Shown here: positions 59,401 through 64,000 of the stretch, one piece after another
How positions within the stretch are numbered: position 1 is the stretch's first letter
Layout of the letters: the number at the start of each line of letters is the position of its first letter
Origin: Pontederia crassipes
Taxonomy: Eukaryota > Streptophyta > Magnoliopsida > Commelinales > Pontederiaceae
Assembly (NCBI GenBank): GCA_030549335.1
Contig: CM060193.1
Location: 42,517,391 to 42,581,390 of the forward strand
Direction: 5' to 3'
DNA: 64,000 nucleotides
Notes under the pieces: generated by a model
The model's database searches: none
What the model saw: the letters and a program-made list of their open reading frames with translations, nothing else
What the model was told of the DNA's origin: nothing
Program-made: the position numbers and the translations under genes

Positions 59401-60381
59401 AGGAAAAAACATGGAAGAGATGATGGTTGTATAATTGTGGAATGAATAATGATATTGTAAGATAATCCCAATTGATATCATGATAAAGGTGGTTCAAGGA
59501 CCATCTCAACCACACGTCCATCTAATAGCCCTAAATGAAGTTATACTGTAGGAAAAAGATGATAAAGTACACAACAACAGGCAAATTACAAGTTTCTTTT
59601 TCCCAAATAGTTGTTATACTCCTCAACAGCAAAGGTTGCATTGTTTTGTTAGTGAAAAGTTGGGAGTTTCCGGTAGAAAAGAACCTTTTTTTTGTTAATG
59701 TACATTGTCGATGAAGGGAAATGCCAAGGATTTTTTTTCTGTGATTAAGGGATGTAACAAGTTAACGCCATCTTTCTTGGTCGAAATTGTATCATACAAT
59801 CCACAGCTAACCGCAACCGCGATCTCATATAGCAAACCGACGCATACATAAACCTACAACTTTTAGTTAGCCATCGCAACCAATCAGGCGATAACACCTT
59901 GACCTTGGTTCATACATAAAGAAAGCAGAACCTCTTCTTCTCCCTTGAACAACAATACCATCCTAAGAAATGCACATCAAACCTCGAAATTTCAAAACTT
60001 AAGACCTGAGGAATGTAAAAAAGATAAAAATATTGATCACTCGCTAGCAGGATCTGATCTCCGAAAAAGTTCCTTCTTTTTCCGGTCAGAGACCTCGCGC
60101 GGCAAGTATTCGAACCGGCAATTCATATTGATTTAACGATCCGCACGCTGAAGGGATTACTCGAATTCCCGATCACAAAAACAATAGGAAAAAAAAACGT
60201 TGCAAATAGTTCGACAGATGGAACCGCAAGGAGAAAAGGGCGCAGTGGTACCAAGGACGAACTCGCCGGCGGTGGGGCTGGCGGTGAGCAAGGCATCGGA
60301 ACGACGACCGGCGGGAGAGGAGGACGGGGCGAGGTGGCCGGAGATCGCTGCTAGACGGCGTTGGGCGGCCAATTCGTCCAT
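28781..60381 (-). CDS. LACS6: Peroxisomal long-chain acyl-CoA synthetase, LACS6/LACS7 type
   Basis: Activates long-chain fatty acids to acyl-CoA (ATP, CoA) for peroxisomal beta-oxidation. Exons: 60381-60252, 58933-58873, 58799-58722, 58627-58556, 58476-58395, 54288-54183, 54073-53997, 52624-52580, 52486-52400, 40243-40154, 40018-39939, 39854-39761, 39249-39161, 39067-38979, 35358-35229, 35147-35029, 34733-34610, 34531-34445, 32972-32869, 32757-32672, 29188-29102, 29025-28939, 28870-28781. They sum to 2094 nt (697 residues; Arabidopsis LACS6/7 have about 700), all in phase with GT/AG borders. PTS2 is RLAAISGHL (residues 9-17). AMP-binding motif [10 protein letters not shown] is 267-276, GYGMTE 446-451, TGD 530-532, DRKKN 546-550. 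The C-terminus ADRKAV lacks PTS1, so targeting resembles LACS6 rather than LACS7; the symbol rests on that. Intron 9 is 12.2 kb. No defect was seen in any exon. Confidence 0.95.
29419..29554 (-). mobile_element. RTE-tailed short retroelement, 5'-truncated, 14-bp TSD
   Basis: CACAGGGACTACAA at 29405-29418 and 29555-29568 flanks a body that stops within the GGAGGAGGGTTG block, so the 5' terminus is missing. Confidence 0.85.
30112..30230 (+). mobile_element. 5'-truncated RTE LINE 3' end
   Basis: It encodes the end of the RTE ORF ([15 protein letters not shown]) followed by the shared tail and TTG repeats. TGCATTTTGAT at 30101-30111 and 30231-30241 is the TSD. Confidence 0.85.
30929..30996 (+). 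mobile_element. 68-bp RTE tail insertion, 17-bp TSD
   Basis: TGAACAGATATAATCGC at 30912-30928 and 30997-31013 brackets only the last 68 bp (GGAATGGCATCGTATGATCC to TTG repeats). Confidence 0.9.
31069..31251 (-). mobile_element. RTE-tailed short retroelement, near full length
   Basis: It runs on the minus strand from AACTCCGCCTATGTTTTATA to a long TTG tail. A short internal deletion lies in the CCTCCT block. It abuts the TRIM at its 5' end; no clear TSD. Confidence 0.8.
31250..31550 (-). mobile_element. TRIM (miniature LTR element), fossil
   Basis: Two direct repeats of about 75-80 bp (about 31255-31332 and 31468-31546; shared core AAAAGCTTAAG...AGGAAGAGCAACATCATTAA) flank about 135 bp. Next to the right repeat lies an initiator-Met primer-binding site (ATGGTATCAGAGCC on the minus strand). 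It has no genes, as expected for the class. The repeats differ at a moderate number of sites, so it is not recent. Confidence 0.7.
31977..32131 (+). mobile_element. RTE-tailed short retroelement, full 5' end, 18-bp TSD
   Basis: ATGTTTCTTATGGGTTTT at 31959-31976 and 32132-32149 defines the ends. The body begins AACTCCGCCTATGTTTTATA, confirming the 5' terminus seen at 2954. About 25 bp around the ATGGATCA/TGATCCAT inverted pair is missing. Confidence 0.9.
33011..33109 (+). mobile_element. 99-bp RTE LINE 3' end, 16-bp TSD, close to LACS exon 19
   Basis: TGGAATCATAAAACAA at 32995-33010 and 33110-33125 flanks the tail of an RTE LINE. In transcript direction the body ends about 37 nt before the exon 19 acceptor. 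Confidence 0.88.
35732..35774 (-). mobile_element. 43-bp L1-type tail insertion
   Basis: AGATCTTA (35724-35731, 35775-35782) brackets a TA run, about 25 T and GAGG. On the minus strand this is CCTC plus poly(A), the extreme 3' end of the L1 family. The TA run may be tail expansion. The TSD is short. Confidence 0.45.
36381..36748. repeat. Tandem duplication, two units of 184 bp
   Basis: TGATATCTAATGGCCACAAA at 36381 recurs at 36565 with few changes (GGTTTATCTTTTCC, CCTGGTGGACTGGG in both). High identity means a recent duplication inside LACS intron 14. Confidence 0.9.
37500..38110 (+). mobile_element. L1 LINE 3' fragment
   Basis: It has remnants of the ORF2 zinc-finger end ([13 protein letters not shown] and ILWAIWYE). 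It finishes with the hairpin GGATAACACACATGGTTATCC-like sequence at 38058-38078 and CCTTTTTGCCTCTCAAAA. The frame is broken many times. Confidence 0.6.
38167..38248 (-). mobile_element. 82-bp L1 tail insertion with 13-bp TSD
   Basis: CATTGTTTAAGAT at 38154-38166 and 38249-38261 encloses poly(T), GAGAGGGAAAAGGATGAC and the terminal hairpin. Confidence 0.85.
38290..38690 (-). mobile_element. Decayed L1 ORF2 fragment
   Basis: The minus-strand translation contains [17 protein letters not shown], the GLGVR...ALLAKW motif of plant L1 ORF2, followed by a 72-codon open stretch. Stops and shifts are present. Confidence 0.5.
39560..39592 (-). mobile_element. 33-bp RTE tail insertion with 15-bp TSD
   Basis: GCCAATCATAGATAA at 39545-39559 and 39593-39607 encloses only CAACAA repeats plus AGCCTTATCCCATTA. 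It is the shortest RTE-tail insertion in the window. Confidence 0.85.
40154..40243 (-). CDS. LACS6: LACS exon 10 (AMP-binding motif)
   Basis: 30 codons, [20 protein letters not shown] then [10 protein letters not shown]. Bordered by TTTAG and AAG|GTACTG. It follows the 12.2 kb intron. Confidence 0.93.
40261..41030. repeat. Diverged tandem duplication in LACS intron 9
   Basis: The unit from about 40261 (TGAAATAATTCATCTAGTTT) recurs from about 40697 (TGAAATAATTCATCAAGTTT) through AAATATCCAAGAAG and CCCTGCAAC-type landmarks. There are many substitutions, so it is old. An RTE tail (40571-40617) sits only in the first unit, and poly(T)+GAGAG lies at the junction with the second. Confidence 0.8.
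40571..40617 (-). mobile_element. RTE tail fragment, about 47 bp
   Basis: CAACAACAAAGCCTTATCCC then ACTAGATGGGGTCGGCT. The second unit of the local duplication lacks it and shows the state before insertion. No clear TSD. Confidence 0.7.
41560..43172 (+). mobile_element. Decayed L1 3' fragment split by MULE-like element C
   Basis: It contains [17 protein letters not shown] (compare [15 protein letters not shown] in the L1 at 43-49 kb) before the insertion and an AIWLQRN-like end after it. It finishes near GATAGTCATCC...TTTCTCAAAAAG. The left limit is approximate. Confidence 0.55.
41991..42882. mobile_element. MULE-like element C with 9-bp TSD
   Basis: GTGGAGACC at 41982-41990 and 42883-42891. 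The ends are AAGGTTGTCAAATTCGAG and, reversed, CATAATTGTCAAACTCGCG, sharing the TTGTCAAANTCG core with elements A and B. The interior is very AT-rich with no coding capacity. Confidence 0.8.
43426..46989 (-). pseudogene. L1 ORF2 (endonuclease and reverse transcriptase), degraded
   Basis: Starts [17 protein letters not shown] with FLQETK (APE-type endonuclease). The RT domain has [19 protein letters not shown] and [13 protein letters not shown], then a zinc finger with [18 protein letters not shown]. The catalytic YADD box reads YADN. About two in-frame stops (46.2-46.35 kb) and two frame changes (about 45.6-45.7 and 45.24 kb) break it. Known for the family: ORF2 nicks target DNA and copies the element RNA in place. 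Confidence 0.88.
47147..48860 (-). pseudogene. L1 ORF1 (nucleic-acid-binding), degraded
   Basis: Two tandem CX2CX4HX4C knuckles ([14 protein letters not shown] and [14 protein letters not shown]) are followed by an RRM/DUF4283-like region ([12 protein letters not shown]...[14 protein letters not shown]). After a frame change near 48.2 kb a long proline-rich C-terminus follows, containing the G run at 47381-47415 (poly-Pro codons). Confidence 0.75.
47381..47415 (+). repeat. 35-nt G homopolymer inside L1 ORF1
   Basis: An uninterrupted run of 35 G (CCC codons for proline on the minus strand). Possibly an expansion of a CCN proline tract or an assembly artefact. Confidence 0.8.
49129..49330. repeat. 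Two tandem units of 102 bp with the L1 terminal hairpin
   Basis: CCTAACCTGGTTGTTTTTAG at 49129 and 49231. Each unit carries GATGATTGCCTCAG...CAATCATCCAG, a GATGATTG/CAATCATC hairpin like L1 ends. Confidence 0.75.
49501..51848 (-). mobile_element. RTE-clade LINE, 5'-truncated, 16-bp TSD
   Basis: AATAATCCAATGGTCA at 49485-49500 and 51849-51864. The body starts inside the endonuclease ([14 protein letters not shown], then [12 protein letters not shown]) and runs through a complete RT ([44 protein letters not shown]) to the end [13 protein letters not shown], the shared tail and TTG repeats. Frame changes near 51.55, 50.45 and 49.9 kb inactivate it. Confidence 0.92.
52919..53010 (-). mobile_element. 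5'-truncated L1 tail
   Basis: Poly(T), GGAAGGGGAAAGGATGATTG and GCAGTCATCC form the terminal hairpin arrangement. The TSD was not found, so the right limit is approximate. Confidence 0.5.
53011..53996 (-). other. LACS intron 7 remainder
   Basis: AT-rich intron sequence; no coding or repeat signal recognised. Confidence 0.5.
54795..58011. repeat. Dispersed 1.85-kb repeat, copy 2, inside LACS intron 5, with RTE insertion
   Basis: Same orientation and nearly the same sequence as 19542-21397. It is interrupted by the RTE LINE at 56207-57573. Its right end (57880-58011) contains a shortened form of the tRNA-type SINE. Confidence 0.85.
56207..57573 (-). mobile_element. RTE-clade LINE, 5'-truncated in RT, 12-bp TSD
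   Basis: TTATCGAGGTTA at 56195-56206 and 57574-57585. A continuous 350-codon frame (56232-57284) covers most of RT and the C-terminus ([41 protein letters not shown]). Upstream, a deletion of about 10 nt near 57.31 kb shifts the frame. Very similar to the RTE at 49501-51848. The uninterrupted site is seen at 20937-20955. Confidence 0.93.
58934..60251 (-). other. LACS intron 1
   Basis: About 1.3 kb, donor CTTG|GTACCA and acceptor TCCAG|CTCAGG. Nothing else recognised. Confidence 0.7.
60252..60381 (-). CDS. LACS6: LACS exon 1 with PTS2 signal
   Basis: 43 codons plus one base. Residues 9-17 read RLAAISGHL, an exact R-L-x5-H-L peroxisomal type 2 signal, then SPTAGEFVL conserved in LACS6/7. GC-rich, unlike later exons. 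A TATA-like AATAATATATT lies about 70 bp upstream (near 60450). Confidence 0.9.
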
Positions 60382-63300
60382 CCTTCTTCAAATCTCTACT
60401 GCTTTTTCTTCCTCTCTCCACTTCGTTTTTCTTCTCTTTGTTATATGCGCACAGAATATATTATTTTATTACTAATATATATATATATATATTATAATTA
60501 CGATATCTTAAATCCTCTATCATTCTTTTTTGGATTAGATAAAAAAGACACATTTTCGTATATCTGAAACTAGAAACAAAAAACGTCCTTCTCCCTTTAT
60601 CTTTTTTTTTTTTGTTGATGTTGTATTTATTTGTTGGTGTCGCACTATAATCTTTTTTATCATTTCCGTTATCAAATTTGTCCTTTGAATTATTGTAATA
60701 ATCATCAAATTTATTGCATGGTTCTAAGAAAATAATAGGGGAATTTGGTGGTAGTGGCAATAATAACCAAACTAATGAGGTGAGTAAATTATGTATGTTT
60801 TTGTAATCATCTAAGGACTATAAATTAACATATTAAAATAATAATAATAATAATAATTCAATTATTATTAATAAAGAAAATAAAAGAAAAGAGAGAGAGA
60901 ACAATTTTATTGCTTGCAAGAATTGAAAACTTATCCCTCGGGAACCGCGTCATCGATGACGATGTCCCTGTCCGGAACGATTGGAAGTCTATCTGACAAA
61001 ATGAATGCATCGCCAGACGACAAATTTTAACATGAAAACAAGTTTGAATTTGTTACGGCTCAAAATTGATAAAAAAAATAAAATCTTAACTTAATATTTA
61101 TTTTCACCCGTAAACAAAAAAAATTAATATGTTAGAATAAATAAAAATATAATTGCCGAATTAATTAGGTGAATTCTCATTGCCAAATGGCAAATTTGAC
61201 TATTTGCCTCATAAAATAAGCTAAAAGATTTATTAATCGGATTTAACGTAGGATATATGCCCTCATTTTTTTCCCTAATTTTGCGATTGAAACCAAAAGT
61301 ATCATCGATAGAATATTGTTGTATGAAGAAAAAAATGAAAGGTGTGTCCCTTAATTTTAAAAAAAAAAATCTAAGTTTATATAAGTATTATCTTAAGATG
61401 ATGAAAAAAAGTTTTTTTGAGATAAGACTCCATTATAAGCAAATATGAAATTAATTTAATTATCCAAGTTCAATTAAATTAAAGGCATTTTCAACGTAAA
61501 TTATTATCTTGGAAAGTGCCAAATTGGCATCTGGGAATTAACATCCGAATTGATTGTGAACCCTTTTGTCCCAATAGAAAAAAAAATGTGGATAATTCAA
61601 TTGCAATCAAATGCCCACAAAATGCATGGGGGCTCATTAATTCATGTCATCCATCGGATCCTTTTGGTACAGCAATCAAAGTACAAGGTTTCATCGCGGG
61701 CTTGTCTCAAGTATAAGATTTACCTTTGCATGTGTTATTAAAATCGAATCGGACAGACCAATTCAATCACGAATCCGTATTTAGTTTGGTATGAATAAAT
61801 TTCAAAATCAGTATGACCATCAAATCGGTAAAAGTCTGATTGAATCGAAAATAACCGACAACCAGTGAATTCGATTAAAAACTGAGTCAACACTAATTTT
61901 GAAAAAAAAAAGTTAAAATGGAAAGTAGATTGAGTAAAATGGAAAGAACACAAATTAATGGAGGCATGAATGAGAGAATGTAGTAAAAGGATTAAAATTA
62001 AAAATGGAAATGTAAACATAAATGTTGGAAGATAATTAATAGGTGGAATAAAACAAATTTGGAAATAGAGAAATAAAGAAGCCATGAATCACGGCATGAT
62101 GCAAAAATAATATACTTGATAATTAATAGGTAGAAGAAAACAATTTGGAAGTGAAAAAATAAATATAATAAAATAATTGAGTAAGCATTAGTTTTTTAAT
62201 ATAATAAATAATTTGAAAAAGAAGCCTAATTAAATTAAAAATAAGGAAAGAAGGGAAGATAGAAATAATGGGAAAAAATAAAAATAGAAAAAGAAATAAA
62301 TATCGAAAGATATAAAATTGGAGGAATAAAAAGAAAAGAGATGAAAATAAAAGGTGACTTAGATTTAAATAAATTAATATGACATCACTGATATTATATT
62401 AATAATAGAAAATTAATAATAATTCACTAGAATTGGATAATTTAACTTATACGGTATATAAAATAATAATTTTATATTAATTTATTATTACTAGTAATTT
62501 ACCATTACAAACTATAATATGTTAGTTGTCATATTTATTCAAGATTAATATAAATAATATTATTTTAATAAAATTCGATTCTTTACAATTGTAAACCGGT
62601 TCAACCACGATCCAATTGAAATAGTCGGTCGAGTAACATGTCCGGTTATAAAAACATTGCCTTTTGTCTATTTCTTTTTTTCAAAATGAATCAATGGAAG
62701 GATAATTTTTTTAAACCTTTAGACTGTTTCAAATTTCTCCTAGTTTCCAAAGATTCACTTTGTACACGTGACACAGTTAGTTTCAAGAAAAATATTATGT
62801 GATGCCCCAAATTCTCAAATAAATTAATATTTCATTATTTTAATTGAAAACTAAGGAATGAAAAGAGTGTATAAGAGTTTGAAATGAAACAAAAGTATCA
62901 CTAAAAAGGAAAAAGAAAATATATTAGGAAAATATATCAAATTAAATTTTAAATTAAATATTTAGAAATTTTTTAAAGTCTATTTGATTTGTATAATGCT
63001 TCCTAAATGCAAGTCGCTATATGTAAAAGGTGTAATAAAAAAGTGAGATTTTTGATATAATAACATAATTGAATCTTAGTTCAAACGTCAAATGTAACAT
63101 TCGAAAAAAAAGGATTTAAATTTCAAAACCTAACAGCAATGGCCAGCTGGAGGTAGAGTTAACAGATTTAGTTAATGGGCAATTAATGGGTAATTATCTC
63201 CATTAATGGTGAGATAACATGTGGGGCTGGAAAAGGTTAAGAAAGGGATCAAATAAGATTATGTGATCAACCCCTCTCAACACTCTTACACCACAGTATC

Positions 63301-64000
63301 AGAAGGATTAATCTAGCTGGCTGCCTCATCACATCCGTCGGCAAAGGAGAAGAGTTTAGAAACTCACGTGTTGTGAGGAAAAATCAGTAGATCCTTCTCT
63401 CTTGGTCTTGATGTTCACCTGCAATACTTCTTACACCTTTGTGGTATTTGTCCCACAAGTGAAGGAGAACCTGCAAGGGAGAGGAGACAAGTTCAGGGTC
63501 CTATCCGTCAGTGATCTATAGAGTTTCCAACAAAGCACAGAAATCAAACAAAGAATTAGGTGGGTGAACCTAAAATTCTTCTGCATAACTTAAATAGTAT
63601 TAGGTCAGAATTAGGGCTGTGAATATTCTGAAGTGTGACACTATTCGAATGAAAGAAAGGAAAAAGGAATAGATTTATTTACTTTGATTTGAGATGTATT
63701 ATTGATTCTTGATTAGTTATTATTTGCTGCTAAGTATGTGCTTCTCTTCATGATTCTATGTTTAGATGATTGTTTGAAAGTTGTGATTTCATTTAGGAAT
63801 GAAAACTCTCAAAATTCTGATGCCTGACCGAAATCTGTTTCACGGCAACCGGTCGACAAATCCAGAGATATCAATCGACCGGTATGTTTCAGTTCATCCT
63901 TCTGTAAAGATCGGTCGACCGACCGATACAAATCGATTGACCGGTCATTTCCCCTGAACTGCACGGTTCAATTGACCAACCGACCGACCGAAGCTCTTTG
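60382..64000. other. LACS upstream intergenic region
   Basis: A TA run at 60470-60500, then AT-rich sequence without recognisable genes. The last 200 bp are rich in GGTCGACCGACCG-like motifs resembling 26.6-26.9 kb. Confidence 0.4.

Noticed and set aside
61730-62666. Possible further element with loosely inverted ends (TAAAATCGAATCGG and CCGGTTATAAAAAC)
   Set aside because: The end similarity is weak and no convincing target-site duplication was found.
63240-63600. Possible exon or leader region near the right edge
   Set aside because: Somewhat richer in structure than its flanks but without an ORF or recognisable motif; too close to the edge to judge.
1-64000. CRISPR array, rRNA or tRNA genes
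   Set aside because: The regularly spaced CAACAA/TTGTTG tracts are retroelement tails, and the only pol III-like boxes belong to a SINE; none of these gene types is present.

Overview
The window is nuclear DNA of a flowering plant. All host genes have spliceosomal introns, the background is AT-rich, and plant-type L1 and RTE LINEs, MULE-like and CACTA-like DNA transposons and a TRIM are present. The GC-rich, GC3-biased glucanase exon and the GC-rich 5' exons of the MAM33-like gene point to a monocot, perhaps a commelinid. I cannot name the species from sequence alone.

Four host genes can be supported. (1) Minus strand, 2434-5945: OST4, a 37-residue subunit of the ER oligosaccharyltransferase. 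Its coding exon starts directly after a splice acceptor, and a 5'-UTR exon with paired G-boxes is inferred near 5.83-5.98 kb. (2) Minus strand, 6814-19159: a MAM33/p32-family mitochondrial matrix protein with three coding exons, the last separated by an 11.6 kb intron. (3) Plus strand, 22129-25257: a GH17 beta-1,3-glucanase with a signal-peptide exon and a GC-rich catalytic exon, interrupted by one in-frame TAG. (4) Minus strand, 28781-60381: a complete 23-exon long-chain acyl-CoA synthetase of the peroxisomal LACS6/LACS7 type, 697 residues, with an N-terminal PTS2 and no C-terminal PTS1. All 23 exons join in frame with GT/AG borders.

The rest is mostly transposable elements, many inside introns. 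There is a full-length but dead L1 (43294-49055) with a 15-bp target-site duplication (TSD), two 5'-truncated RTE LINEs (49501-51848 and 56207-57573), and about 13 short elements ending in the same TTG-repeat tail as the RTE LINEs. Further elements are L1 fragments and tails, four MULE-like elements with 9-bp TSDs, a mini CACTA element, a TRIM, a weak LTR fossil, a tRNA-type SINE, and a 1.85 kb repeat present twice, 35 kb apart. LACS intron 9 (12.2 kb) and intron 20, and MAM33 intron 2, are nested insertion sites.

I see no CRISPR, rRNA or tRNA gene and no new enzyme system. The most interesting signals concern retroposition: a LINE and short non-autonomous elements sharing a tail, insertions of only 28-43 bp with clean TSDs, a co-varying hairpin at L1 3' ends, a probable 5' transduction, and a paralogous empty site for one RTE insertion.
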